Positions 1 to 11,915 of a stretch of 64,000 nucleotides of DNA are shown here, piece after piece. Numbering within the stretch: position 1 is the first letter of the stretch; every line of letters begins with the position of its first letter. The notes under the pieces were generated by a model. That model was not told the DNA's origin. It was given only the letters and a program-made list of their open reading frames with translations, and did no database searches. Location: positions 25,547,985-25,611,984 of the forward strand of contig CAIIXF020000004.1 in NCBI GenBank assembly GCA_903813345.2, read 5' to 3'. This DNA comes from Owenia fusiformis (taxonomy: Eukaryota > Annelida > Polychaeta > Sabellida > Oweniidae). The translations under genes were made by a program, and so were the position numbers.

Positions 1-110
1 GATGTTCCACCTACAAAGGTGTTCAACTTACTGAGATGTTCCACCTAAGAGGTGTTCAACTTACTGAGATATTCCACCTACAGAGGTGTTCAACTTAACA
101 GGTTTTACTT
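1..110. repeat. Tandem motif and right end of a pogo-type short element
   Basis: Three copies of a roughly 35-bp unit containing GATGTTCCACCT and GGTGTTCAACTTA end in CAGGTTTTACTTTAC. This resembles the right end of the CAGGTTTTACTG-ended repeats seen elsewhere (15391, 23451, 25611, 46791). The left end lies outside the window. Confidence 0.5.
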
Positions 111-1473
111 TACTTTCAAAAAACTTTCAACATTAAGGAAATTGACAACAGGACGTTGCATGTAGAACACCAGTGGAATGTCTTTCAAAGATAATTTTCA
201 TATTTTTGAGTTAATGGATAACGGGAAAGTGTTTCAGTAATAGAAGTTTCACTTTACAGGTTTAACTGTAAATTTACGATATACAATTTACAGCATCAAA
301 GAGGTTTGACTCCCAGAATGCAATCTCCATATTCTTTTGTTTCATACATATACTAAGCCCCGGGTATTGAACAAACTCTTGAATAAGCCTGATCTTGAAG
401 GATGACTCATGTGAATTATCCTACTCGAGTAGAGGCTATTGAACACTCGATTTATTCGCGATTAAAATGAATGATTTGGGAAAAAGTTCAGAAAAACTTT
501 CTTTGGAAAGTTACAAACTTTCATTTCCGGCAGCAATGTTTTCAAGAGTTCTCGGCTCAGCCTACCTTGCATAACTCGAACATACTCATCAAATTATTCA
601 AATAGAATAACTCAATACACTTTATATGTTCTTGTATTGCATTGAAAAGTAAAAAATTTAGCAATTTACGCTAATTAGTTTGACCTAGTTAAAGATTGCA
701 TTGTACATGCGCAACCGGATGTAATCGATAAATAAAAACAAACACAAGAAAGATTATTGTATTTGATTTATTATTCCAAAATTAATGTATCATACTACAA
801 TGCTATGTATTAAGGAAGGCATCATTGCTAAACATTGTACAGAAATGTTGTACATTGGATGTGTTTTTTACGTAAATTGCGGTTGAAAGGTGGGTAAATC
901 ACATTTTCTTCATCATTTTTTTCATTTTTTTTTCAATTCTAGTCAGAATTTACCAATCGATGAATCGTATTTACAGGGTTTGGTGAGCATTATTCGAGTC
1001 CACGAATCAATCGTTGCTCCACTAGTCATCAGATTACGAAATTCAAAATTAAACCGCCATTTTTCAATTCAGATTTTGAATCATGAGTTTTGATCTTATT
1101 ACATAACAAAAAATTTCAAAACATTCAAAAAGTGATCATGATATTAGCTCAAACCTTGGATTACTGATTATGATTTTATAGCCTGTTTATTGTCAGACGA
1201 TAAAATTTTCATTGCTGGAAAATATCGAGATAGCATTCTGGGAGCCAACCCCCTTTGACAGCACTGTGTACATGCGGTAGTAACTTTATACTTGACCTTC
1301 AAAGTACAACTGTTAGATTGTCAATATATCCAAATATCAAAACAAAACCACACTTTATCTAAACCCATGATTCTATATTGAAATTATATCCAAGTCATTG
1401 ATTAGTTATGTGGTATCATAGGAATTTCTCGGTGTCATTTTTATCAATGATCTTAAACCGATACCAGTACTTT
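111..1473. other. Intergenic, no gene seen
   Basis: AT-rich sequence with no convincing exon, RNA gene or repeat. The short ORF at 890-1093 is low-complexity (poly-F/H) and is not supported. Confidence 0.5.
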
Positions 1474-1485
1474 ATTAATTCAATG
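1474..1485. repeat. Left target-site duplication of LINE 1
   Basis: ATTAATTCAATG occurs here and again at 6453-6464, directly after the poly(A) tail of the LINE. An exact 12-bp direct repeat in this position is what target-primed reverse transcription leaves. It sets the 5' end of the element at 1486. Confidence 0.85.
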
Positions 1486-2492
1486 ACCATTCTGACTTTT
1501 ATCTTATTATACTCTGTGCTCTATTACACCGGAACCCTGTATTCATGAGTGCCCGATTACTTTGTTTTTTCTTACATATGCTCATCCGTAAACAGGTTTA
1601 TTTGATAAACATGAGTCGGTTGCCTATAAGACTTTTTTTTTTTCAAAAAGTTAGCAAACAAGCCAATTTACGTTGAATTTGATTTTTTGCATTCTGTAAA
1701 CTTGTAGGTGTCTGGGTGTAGCAGAGCATAGTGTATAAGTTTATTATTCATGCATTTTTAGGCTCTTTGGTCAGAATTCAAAATAGAGAAAAGCTCACTT
1801 TTCTCTTAATATTATGAATTATACACTCATCAGCTTACAACTTTGATAACAGTTTGTGATTGTGTATGGCTATTTATGGCTGCTTAGTAAGCCTAATATA
1901 AACAATAAAACTACTTTTCATATATTTAACTGTGCTGAGTAGTACATTTATTACCCAAGAGTCATTGCAGTCTATTTGTAAACAAAACCTTGTGCTTCCA
2001 GTTTTGGACATGTAAATCTGAAGTGAGTGTCAAACTCCTTTTTGTTATTTTTTGTTTTATTATCATTTATGCCTGTAAATATTGAATTCAGACTTTGATT
2101 GTGTGAATGTCTGAGTGATAGACTCATTGTCATTTACCCTATACTCTTTTTATTTTGCTAATATTTTCCATGACTCATTATGGTACTCTTGGGTCTTGCA
2201 AATTTTGAAGCAAGTGGCTGACTTCTTTTTTTGTGTTAATAATGTTACAAGTGTACATATTACTGAGTTTATTTTGCTATATATTGAAACCTGATTGAGT
2301 GATTTGTCGAGTGATTGTCAATTAGCCTTTATTATCTATTTTACTTTTCATTTAATATTCCATGGTTTCTTATGAAAAAAAACTTAAATCTAACTGGAAT
2401 ATCTAATGCTATGAAGTATTGCCTTTTATCTCTATGATTTCAACCTGTTCATTTACATGTGAGGTTAAACACTACTGCACTTCTGGGGGACC

Positions 2493-5400
2493 ATGGGGTG
2501 GGGGTATACTGTGGAAAAGAGGTATAGGATAGGCAATAATATTCTACAATGGAGGGCTGCTATAGGTCTTTTTAATGCAGGAATTGTTTCTCTTAAGAAC
2601 CTGTGTAAAAATAAATGTGATTTGTCATTTAGGGCTCCATATAATTCAGGTACAATATTTATGATGCTTCTGGTATGTTTTACAATGCTATTATCATCAA
2701 ACACATTAGAACTTTGCATTCTTAAGTCTTGTTGTAAGTCCATACTGGTCTTTCTATATTTATTTTCTATTTGCAGTATATATATACTGACTCCAATGGT
2801 GATTATACTCACCATAAAACGTCATGTGAAATGCATTCTAAGTCCTTACTCTGTTATTTTGACAACTAAACTAGCTCTGAGCACCATACTATTACCTGGA
2901 CTTTATAGTCTCATTTACATTCCAAATGTTGTTCAACTTTTTCTTGTTCTATCTGGAGATGTGCATCCTAACCCAGGACCAGATAGTGTACATATGTCTT
3001 GTCTTTTTTCCAACATAAACAGTATTACCGCAGATGGTGGGGCAAGATTTGAATCTTTGAAAATTAGAGTTAATTAAGTAAATCCCTCAGTTATCGGTCT
3101 CTGTGAGGCTGGAACTCCATCAAAAGATGACATTATTAATGGGAATTTTGACATACAAAATTATCGGACTCTATACTCCGAGTTAGGAAGAGGTCTTTTT
3201 ATTTATATACATGATCAGATTGCTTTTAAGTCAATTGATTCAGATTTTTACATTAAAGGCTTAGATTGTCTACTTGCTGAATTAATGATAAATCAAAAGA
3301 AAATTTTATTTGGTGCCTGTTACAGGTCTCCAAGTATGAATGCTAATGAAACCCGTGAATACTTTTCTCTGTTTAAGCGGCAGCTTCAAAAGATTAATAA
3401 TAATGTTCCAAATTTTGATCATGTTATGATCATGGGTGACTTAAATGCAAAAAATTCTACTTGGTATGATAATAATGATAGCAATTTAGCTGGAGTGAAA
3501 CTTCTAGAATGTATTGATGACTTTAACTATGTACAATTAATTAACAAACCTACAAGAATTACAAGTCATTCTAAGTCATGTATTGATCACATTATTACAG
3601 AATCACCTGATATTTTTAAATCCTGGACAATAACCGACCCAATTGGAAGAACTGATCACAGTACTATTATAACTCAAATTAATCTTAAAGTTCATAAGAA
3701 AAAATCAATAAGAAAAACTGTATGGAAATATAAAGAAACCAATCTTGAAAACCTAAATAATGCAATAAGAAATGAAAATTGGAATCAAATAATTAATAAT
3801 GGAATTGACATGAATAAAATTACAGAAGATTTTGTCCATAAATTAACAAATATATACAAAACTCATATTCCAAACAAAATAATTATTATTAGGGCAAATG
3901 ATCAACCCTGGTTTAACGACAAACTTAAGTTAGAAATTAAAAAGAAAAAACAATACTACAACCAAATGATAAAAAATCCAAGTGATGATAATAGAATAAA
4001 ATATGATCAACAAGCATTACACTTATCTATTTTAATAAAAGAAGCTAAGAATCAAAATGAAATAAATACTCTGGAATCAATGAGAACTTTGAGCAAAAAT
4101 GATAAAAATTATTGGAAAATAATCAAATCTTTTCTTGGTAACAAGCATACAAAATCAGATATCCCATCAATTATAGATGAAAATTCAAATCAACCCCTCA
4201 CTAGAAACATAGATAAAGCTAACTCATTTCTGACTTTTTTTGCAAATAAGAATCATCTAGATGAAAATGACAATCAAAATTTGCCACATTTTCGAATGAG
4301 AACAAACTCACTGCTGATTTCAGCTAAAACTGATCAGTTTGAAGTTATGAAACTAATTTTGACTCTTGATCCCTCCAAAGCCTGTGGTCCAGATGAAATA
4401 ACAAATAAAATGTTAAATTTGACTGCACATTCACTTTCTAAACCACTTTCGGAACTTTTCAACAAACTCATGGCCAAGAATATTTTCCCCGATACTTGGA
4501 AAATTGGCAGTGTCTGTCCTATTTTTAAAAAACATGATAAATCAAAGATTAGCAATTACAGACCAATTACATTACTAAATACTTTATCAAAACTATTTGA
4601 GAAAATTATAGCCGATCGAATTAAAAAACACTTAATTTCAAATAATCTTTTGTTCAAGTATCAGTCTGGTTTTTTACCAGGCCATAGCACCCATTCTCAA
4701 CTAATGGCAATTGAACATTTCTTACTTACAAATTTTGACCAAGGCAAAGCCTCTAAAACAATTTTTCTTGATATTGCGGCTGCTTTTGACCGTGTTCCGC
4801 ATAACTTACTTCTTCACAAACTAAGAGCCTATGGTATTCATGGCCAACTTCTAAACTTATTAAATTCATATCTGACAAATAGACGATTTTTTGTAAACAT
4901 TTCTGGTGAGTCATCAGTTACAACTGAAGCAGGCTTCCTAAACTGTGGTGTGCCACAGGGATCAATTTTAGGTCCACTTCTATTTATTTTATATATCAAC
5001 GATCTCCCAGATAATGTAAATTCAAAATGCTACATCTATGCAGATGACACATCACTTCACTTTATTTTTGACCCCAAAAAGCCCCAAGAAATTGATGAAT
5101 TAGTAAAATCTGATCTATCTGAGATAGAAAATTGGTCCAAATTGTGGAAGCTACAATTTAAACCAGAAAAGAGCTGTGAAGTAATTTTCTCTGGAATTAG
5201 AACTAATCCTCAAAATGTAAGCAAATCCTACCTTAGTGACTCTGAAATTGAAAGAACAAATGTACATAAACACCTTGGATATACTTTTGATCATAATCTA
5301 ACGAATCAAAATCACATTGAGGAAATATACAATAAAGTTAGAAAAATGATAAATCCCTTGAAAAATCTTAAAACTAAGTTAAACTCTAGAGATCTTGAAA

Positions 5401-6227
5401 CGCTTTTTAATTCCTTTATAAGACCTCATTTTGACTATGGAACTGCTCTTTTTAATAATGCGTCAAAAAATCTTCTCAATAGACTTGATAAAATCTACTA
5501 TCAGGCTGCTCTTGTGTGCTCTGGTTGTCTTCATGGCAGTAATACTGATAAGGTTTTAAATCTCCTTCAATGGCCTTCCTTAGAAACAAGAAGAATGCAA
5601 ATCAATAACTTCATGTTCAAGGTAGTTAATGGGCCAAATCCACCCTTTCTAGATGAAATCTTTGAGAAGTTCAAAAATCCTGGAACACGAAATTTGCGCG
5701 ATAGATTTGACTTTATTTTACCAACCAGGTGCTCAAAGAGGTTTTTAAATTCATCAGTACCATCTGCAATATCAAACTGGTCACAATTACCTAAAAGATT
5801 ACGTAATATGGAAACTTTTCAATCCTTTAAAAAACACCAAAAGATCTTGTTTAAAAATCAAGAAAGTTTTATTAGCACTTCCAAACTCAATCTGAAAAGA
5901 TCTCATGAAATTCTAATTAACAGATTTAGAGCCGATCTTCTTTTCAAAGCCCAACTTTATGCACATAATTTTACATATATTGATAATCCAAATTGTAATT
6001 GTGGAGCTCCTCAGACAGAAAAACACTTTTTCTTTCAATGTCCTCTCATCAAAGAAAGTATAACCAAATTAAAAACTGATATTATGGATACAACTGGTTC
6101 TTCAGACGAACACTCAACTCAGAATGATCTGCTTTACTTAATGAAACATGGTTCTGAAAAATTTTCTCTTGATTTAAATTCAAAACTCCAAACCCTAATT
6201 GCAGAATTCATTGAAACAAACCTATGA
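2493..6227 (+). pseudogene. LINE endonuclease-reverse transcriptase ORF, one in-frame stop
   Basis: This is the retrotransposition polyprotein. The start is ATG 2493 in a strong context (ACCATGG), with an in-frame TAA upstream at 2466. Residues 1-150 are unusually hydrophobic, with several membrane-like stretches, and lead into GDVHPNPGP (about 155-163). An apurinic/apyrimidinic-type endonuclease follows: catalytic Glu in GLCE (about 205), GDLNA (about 315) and TDH (about 387). The reverse transcriptase has NYRPITLLN, an LDIAAAFD block, GVPQGSILGPLLF and the YADD active site (about residue 849, near 5037-5048). A CxC-x7-H-x4-C motif lies near 5994-6041. TAA at 3075-3077 interrupts the reading frame inside the endonuclease; the same frame resumes at once, so this is one substitution, not a frameshift. 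ATG 3285 could still yield a 980-aa protein lacking the catalytic Glu. Confidence 0.88.
2955..2981 (+). other. 2A-like motif GDVHPNPGP in the LINE ORF
   Basis: The motif follows a hydrophobic N-terminal region and just precedes the endonuclease. The ribosome-skipping 2A consensus is D(V/I)ExNPGP; here the Glu is His. The placement matches 2A-like sequences known at the N-terminus of animal non-LTR ORFs. Whether it still causes skipping is unknown, and the substitution argues against it. Confidence 0.7.
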
Positions 6228-6353
6228 GCTCTTTCCCCTCCTTAACAGTACTTTAAATAATTTTGTCCACAGAGATAGGTCCACCCCATGGTAAACCTCA
6301 GGTGCAGTATTACCTTGACCTTATTCATATTGTATTTGTATAATCTTACTGTA

Positions 6354-6385
6354 CCCTTCTATAATGCCATTGGGCGATTGAAGGG
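6354..6385 (+). promoter_or_regulatory. 3' UTR stem-loop of LINE 1
   Basis: CCCTTC (6354-6359) pairs with GAAGGG (6380-6385) around a loop containing TAATGCC and GGGCG. It lies about 30 bp before AATAAA (6412). The second LINE has an equivalent hairpin at 59881-59913 with a similar loop but a different stem sequence, so it is a good candidate for reverse-transcriptase recognition. Confidence 0.6.
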
Positions 6386-6411
6386 ATGTATAATGTTATA
6401 TCTTGTAATGA

Positions 6412-6427
6412 AATAAATTATCTTAAT

Positions 6428-6453
<26 letters not shown>
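6412..6453 (+). other. Poly(A) signal and A tail of LINE 1
   Basis: AATAAA at 6412-6417 is followed by A(25-26) from 6428. The last A may belong to the target duplication that starts at 6453. Confidence 0.85.
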
Positions 6454-6458
<5 letters not shown>

Positions 6459-6640
6459 TCAATGGTTGTAAAAATGATATTGATTTTGTTGAACTCCCTC
6501 CCTCCCCCAAAATGAAGTTAAGGCTGTTGTATGTATGTATATATTTATTGCCCTTTATATAAAGGAGATACATGTATACAAATTGTGTAAATGTTAAATT
6601 GAAAATGATCACTATTTACAACAAACAAATTTTTTTTTTT

Positions 6641-6804
6641 ACTGACGACGACGCCTAGCTACCGCGTAAACGCACGCCGCCGACCAAGATTGGCCTAGTA
6701 CCTAATTGTAACGCAATTATAAAAGTGACTATATTTTACAAACACTCATTGTTTTGTTGTTGTTGTTTTGGACTGGCGACGACGCCTAGCTACCGCGTAG
6801 ACGC
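6641..6804. repeat. Pair of 33-bp GC-rich direct repeats
   Basis: The 33-bp segment with core GACGACGCCTAGCTACCGCG occurs at 6641-6673 and 6772-6804, 131 bp apart, with two mismatches. Each follows a T-rich or (TTG)n run. It is GC-rich in an AT-rich setting. It may be part of a SINE or MITE; no tRNA boxes are seen. Confidence 0.6.
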
Positions 6805-6885
6805 AAAATTGTTGATTTATTTGCACAGGTAATATTTGGCCATCATTCCAGTAGGATATTAGTTGCACGATTTTCTCTAGGCTTT

Positions 6886-6973
6886 TAGAACCTGGCGCAG
6901 TACCATCTAGTGCTCAAACCTGACTGTACCATTCTCTAGCCTGTGTCATTGTCATAACTTACGCCAGGTTCTA
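6886..6973. mobile_element. 88-bp inverted-repeat (hairpin) element
   Basis: TAGAACCTGGCG (6886-6897) is perfectly inverted as CGCCAGGTTCTA (6962-6973). It is probably a very short MITE. The outer flanks share only a loose match, so no duplication is claimed. Confidence 0.55.
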
Positions 6974-7329
6974 TCTTAAAATTTTTTGAGGGGCTAGTTG
7001 TGCAAATTGCCATTTTTTCTCAAGGTTCTTGAATGGTGGGGGAAACATTGTTTCTTTTCACGTTAGATCATGGTTTTGGGATATATGGGGTTCGTTGGTA
7101 TGCACTTAGAGTTTGCTTTTTCTTGCTAAGTTCCATTACAACTTTTGGTCCTTTCACCTTGGCACTCGTGCTTAGATATTTCTATACATTTTTTGATGAG
7201 AACCCTGAGGTGACTTACCTTGACCTTGTCTTGGTTGTTGATTCTCTGTTAGTTGCCCTCCTGAGTCTAAGATACCTGCCTGAAAAACACAAAATAAGAA
7301 ATATTTAGCATGACGTTTTTATAACACAA

Positions 7330-7700
7330 AGCTTGGGGATTTACTATGAAAGCTTAAAAATACTTCCAACTTTACATTGCAGCTCAAATATTAAGAATGG
7401 AGTTTCAAGATTCATCATGGAGTTTTTATATTTAGCATGAGGCTTCAATATTTAACATGGAGCTTCAAAATTTAACATGAAGTTTCTCAAAATGTAACAT
7501 GGAACTTAAAGATTTAACATGGAGCTCAAGATTAAACATGGAGCTCAAAATTTAAAATGGAGCTCAAGACTTATCAGAATTTATCAAGGACTACCAGTTT
7601 TTATAATGGATCAATAATTTAGCAAGAGAGTACTAATACAAATTGAACAACCCTCAAATTTACCAAGACCTAATATTTAACATGGACCATTTATCCTTGA
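7330..7700. repeat. Degenerate minisatellite, AACATGGAGCTC unit
   Basis: Many irregular copies of a 20-27-bp unit around TTTAACATGGAGCTCAAAA. No coding potential is evident. Confidence 0.6.
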
Positions 7701-8809
7701 AATTTAAACTTTCTTAAAATAAACAATGACTAAAAAGCCTTATAAACCTACCAAGATATTCAAATCCTCATTTGTGAAGGATATGTTTTCTAAATCAAAA
7801 TCACAAGAAGGCATTTTGAATAACAAATATCCTAATAAATACTGTCCATGCAATGTCCTCGTTACCTCTTACTATTCCAAGGCTTACACATTCAATGTCA
7901 TGTCCTTCTTGTGCCTTTTGAATTTGATATAGGTTAAGTTCATATGTTTTTGAGTGATTCTACACATATGGATCTGGTATCATATTCTCAATGAGTCCCA
8001 TAATGATAAAGCACGCTAATTGAGACTCTTAGATATACAATCCTACTTCCTCGAACTACATAATCCAGTTTCTATTTTGAAGAGGTTCACTTTGATTTTT
8101 GACGGTACTTAGTAGTTACTCTAGAAGCGTGTCTTATGCAATTAGCTAACAAATCTGTTTCTAGTATGTTAAGTTCAGCTTCACTTTAAAACCCAAAATA
8201 GATAATTGTTCTTATGTTTTATTTCATTTTTTCCATTTATTTTTGTCACAACCCTCGATTCCAAATAATCCTGCCAAAGTAAACATGATATGTCAAAACT
8301 CTGCAATCGTTACACATCGGCAGTGCATTTTAGTTACAGTCTTTAATCCTTTGTCTCTTTATGCATCATACACATGCATCTGAGATTTATGCAATCTCCC
8401 CAGTTCTTTAGAGATAAGTGAAATATTCTTTGTTTAGAGATGGTAAGTTCCCTCCAAATTTACTTACCAAATAAACACATGATTGATACAAACACCTATG
8501 AGAATTTCACACTGGATTAAGCATTGCATGGCCTTATGAGAGTTTAATGTGAGTTATTTATACCAGTCCACCTGCTTTGGTTATAAGTGACAAACACTTA
8601 AATTACTTACCAGCATACAGGCAAATCACCAAGTATTTATTTTCTCTTTGTATCGATGAAAAAAGTTCAATTCTAAACAATCAAGGGTCATCTTGGCATA
8701 AAAAACGGCATCGAAATTGAAATGCATTTTTTATATGTTCAACATTAACGTTTATGATCAATCACCCAAATTCAAATATTTCTATTATCCCATGACAATC
8801 TACCAGTAT

Positions 8810-8905
8810 ATGCAAATAGTGTAGTGTTATTTACAAGGGTGTCATGTCATTGCATGCAAATGGTGTAGTGTTATTTACAAGGGTGTCATGTCATTGCATG
8901 CAAAT
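8810..8905. repeat. 44-bp tandem duplication
   Basis: ATGCAAAT(A/G)GTGTAGTG and the rest of a 44-bp unit starts at 8810 and again at 8854; a partial third copy starts at 8898. The first two copies are nearly identical. Confidence 0.8.
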
Positions 8906-9079
8906 GACAGTAAAAATATATTGAGAAAAAAACATCTGTATGAGGATTAAAACAATGAGTTAAATACACCTGTCAAGGTCATAGAGTCCATAATATTTTA
9001 CAATCAGATATTTAGGGCGAGTACATTAAGATTAGTTTTGCTATATATGTTATTGTGATCCATTTAGTTGTATAATCAT

Positions 9080-9199
9080 CATTTTGAGCACTTCTCAAGT
9101 GATTTTAGCCATATAAGGGCCAAAATTGTCAAATGTGAACCTCCCCTGGACATTTTTGAAAACGGAATCCCACCTTGGCAAATCCTGGATACGGGCCTG
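9080..9199 (-). mobile_element. 5'-truncated CAGGCCCGTAGCCAGG-family MITE
   Basis: Contains the family core (CACTTCTCAAGTGATTTTAG, GTCAAATGTGAACC) and one terminus ending in GGATACGGGCCTG. The other terminus is missing. Confidence 0.6.
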
Positions 9200-9286
9200 A
9201 GTAGACCAATAATAGAATCAACAGCCTCTAATTTTTGCTAATCTCAAAATTCAAAAATCATTCAAGTTACGGTTAAAAACCTTCTC

Positions 9287-9335
9287 TACCCTTTGCATTC
9301 GTTCGACTTCACTTCTTAAAAGAGAGCTCCGTCTT
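9287..9335 (-). mobile_element. Partial copy of the 73-79-bp TACCCT element
   Basis: Reverse orientation. TACCCTTTGCATTCGTTCGA and the adjoining segment match the right half of the elements at 11843-11915 and 14426-14504. The other end cannot be recognised. Confidence 0.6.
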
Positions 9336-9649
9336 CACTCTTTCAAACTAAAATAAACCTGTGAACTCACCGCACCAATCAGTGCTCGTCGTCCAAATTT
9401 TACCGACATTCTATATATGGTCACTCCTTCTGACCAATGACAATTCAGAATTTATTTTGGCGCGTGTTTCTTCAAGCTCGATGATTGGTGGAAGAAAGGT
9501 GAGCGTAGGTCTTGAAGAAGGCATCTGTATACTTCTTTCCTTTCAAACACCTGAGAACTCATAAGCTATCATTAAGACTTTTTTCAACAGGTACTGAATC
9601 ATCTTTTTATCTGGAAACTCATCCCTTGCAAAAAAAATTTCCACTTTGA

Positions 9650-9758
9650 AGCACTTATCCTAGTGATTTTTAAGGCCAAAATGATCAAATGTGAAACCCC
9701 TAGAATTTCTTAAAAGTGACCACCCCTTTTGAAAAAACTGACTACAGGCTTGGTATTT
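9650..9758 (-). mobile_element. Degenerate CAGGCCCGTAGCCAGG-family fragment
   Basis: Shows the family's ordered segments (AGCACTT-CTAGTGATTTTTA, CAAATGTGAA, then AAAACTGACTACAGGCTTGG). It is strongly diverged. Confidence 0.45.
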
Positions 9759-9868
9759 TACTCCTATGTGCTTTCTTAGTACACATGTACTGAAATTTTG
9801 ATAATTGATAGATTGACCACAAATAGCTAGGAAGTGGTTGACCAAAATAGGTTAATTCTCATAATAAT

Positions 9869-10055
9869 CAGTGACTTCCCCATGATTTTTTCTCAGGTGG
9901 GTGCAAAATTCTCATTTTCACAATTCAGACCAAAATTAGTCAAAATATGCCAATTTTTCATGATTTTTCTCAGTTTCAAATGGGTGAGCCTATTTTCAAA
10001 ATCTCAGGTGGGTGCTACGTCCACTTGCTTTGCTTTAATGCTGGGGAGATCACTG
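9869..10055 (+). mobile_element. 187-bp MITE, CAGTGA...GATCACTG ends, 5-bp duplication
   Basis: The ends CAGTGACTTCCCCA and CTGGGGAGATCACTG form imperfect terminal inverted repeats. ATAAT flanks both sides (9864-9868 and 10056-10060). It is non-coding inside. Related copies lie at 15534-15735 and, partly, 36546-36607. Confidence 0.75.
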
Positions 10056-10806
10056 ATAATATAAGTTTTGATACTATACTAATTTATTTATGTACATTGT
10101 GGCATCACTTCTTGTTTCTGTCTAATGTTTTTTGTTGTTGTCTATATATTTTTTCTTTTTATTAATTAGTTTGTTTTATTGCAAATTATCAGTTCAAAAT
10201 ACAAATACAAGTAGTAAATTTAAGGTGCATGTTTATGAATTGGTCACAGATTTTATCATCTTATGTTGTCATACTGCACTGAGGTTTATTCGTACGCCCC
10301 CCCCCCCCCGATGAGGTTTTTTCATACTCCCCCCCCAAAGGTATTTTCTTAACTTGGTGCAAAAATTTAATTTTGTCAATTCTAAATATGAACCACCTGT
10401 CATGTGTTACAGACTCCAAACACCAACCACCGAACAATATAACATAACATAAAATTTTTAGGTGATTTCAATTTACTCACCGGAAGTTGAAAAGGGAATG
10501 AATTTCAATACTGGTTTGGGACTATGTGTGTTTGTGGTAGGGGGAGGGGGGGGGGGGGCGGTGTTCAAACTAGATGAAAGGCATCACACCATGCATTAAA
10601 ACAGATTTCCAAATTTTATCAGACAGTATGAAACTCAATCTGACAAACCTGATGAAAACTCTTGGAATGTCATTTAGATTAAGAAAACACATGGTTTTAA
10701 TGAGCCACTTCCTGACTTCTGGCTTGTCTTAGATAAATTCATTTTTTGCTCTTGTATATGTACACAATGTATGTCATCGTCACCCTTTACACAGTATTAT
10801 GCATCG

Positions 10807-10993
10807 GGCCCTCAGCCAGCAACCCCCCCTCCCTCTGACCAAAAATTCTTTCAATTTTATCCTGTTTTATGCAGTTTCACCATTCTGAGCTCTTTTCAAG
10901 TGATTATGGGCCAGCATTGTCCAAAGTGACTCCCTTGAAATTCTTTGAAAAGTGAACCCCTCTGCAAAAACTGGTTATGAACCTGTGTATTAC
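10807..10993 (-). mobile_element. Diverged CAGGCCCGTAGCCAGG-family MITE
   Basis: GGGCCCTCAGCCAGCA at the left, the family core (ACCAAAAATTCTTTCA, CTTTTCAAGTGATTATGGGC) and a decayed right end (AACTGGTTATGAACCTG). No target duplication can be seen. Confidence 0.55.
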
Positions 10994-11842
10994 CTCAGGA
11001 AAATAAAGAAATGTTAGTGAGAAATACTAAACATGGGTAGAGCATGAGAAAACTGGAAAAATGTGTTTTTTCCTACTTAAGACTGTATTCTTCTAAATAC
11101 ATGTACTGGCATTTCATGAGAATTTTGCCAACAGACAAAATGAAAGAAAATCAAAATTATTCGAAATCATAATTAGAACATTGTAACATTTCTTAAAACT
11201 TGGTTCAATTTCACACCCATTCTGATTAAAATGTCTCAATACTTTTTTTTCAGGGCACAAACAGACTTTAAAAAGGGTGATATGTAACTGTTGAATTATC
11301 AACAGACTAGTGGAGAAATCTACCATGAAGCGACATTGGGGTGAAAAGTCAATTACAAAATGCTTTTTCCATTTCTATACGTATTCAAGAAACCAATATG
11401 AAGTGTCATATTAATGAAGAATAGGTTTACGTCAATGAAATATGTCTATATGATATGACGCACATCTTGATATATGATACTAAAAATCAAATGAACCTAT
11501 TCTATGATGTGAAGTCTAAAAAAAAATTGTCAGACCAGCTATATTATGAAATCAAAAATTTAGGATAAATGTAAGAAATTAGCAAGAAATTGAGCAAACA
11601 GACATGTAGTTAATACTCTATATTATACATAAATGCAAGAAAATCAGATACGCCAATCAAGTTTTGCCAGGGCTAGAATAAAATTGTAAGATCATAAAGA
11701 AATTTTAGGCATGGGAAGTTAACAATGAACGTACTATTAAATGTATGTTTAATTGTACTATTTCATTCCGATCAAGAATGACTTGACTTCAGGTTAGTTA
11801 GGTTCAGACGTTATTGTATTTGAGACGAATCAAGCTTATGAG

Positions 11843-11915
11843 TACCCTGCGTGCAGAGTCTAGTTAAAGATGAAGCTCTCTTTTAAGAAGTGAAGTCAAA
11901 CGAATGCAAAGGGTA
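11843..11915 (+). mobile_element. 73-bp mini-transposon with 9-bp target duplication
   Basis: Starts TACCCTGCGTGCAGAGTCTA and ends GAATGCAAAGGGTA. GCTTATGAG flanks both sides exactly (11834-11842 and 11916-11924). The right 43 bp are almost identical to the copy at 14426-14504. Confidence 0.8.

Larger units (their letters stand above)
1486..6452 (+). mobile_element. Full-length CR1/Jockey-like non-LTR retrotransposon (LINE)
   Basis: A 4967-bp element with a 5' UTR of about 1.0 kb, one long ORF (2493-6227), a 3' UTR with stem-loop, AATAAA at 6412-6417 and a 25-base A tail. A 12-bp target-site duplication flanks it (1474-1485 and 6453-6464). No separate ORF1 is visible in the 5' UTR. Apurinic-type endonuclease plus reverse transcriptase in one ORF, with a C-terminal CxC-H-C motif, fits the CR1/L2/Jockey assemblage; the exact clade was not determined. 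The intact termini and target duplication suggest a fairly recent insertion. Confidence 0.9.

Noticed and set aside
3285-6227. 980-aa LINE ORF as the native start
   Set aside because: The endonuclease's N-terminal part, with the catalytic Glu, lies in the same frame upstream of the TAA; ATG 3285 is internal.
7033-7308. 91-codon hydrophobic ORF that could be a membrane-protein exon
   Set aside because: No recognisable family, no flanking splice signals that extend it, and the composition can arise by chance in T-rich DNA.
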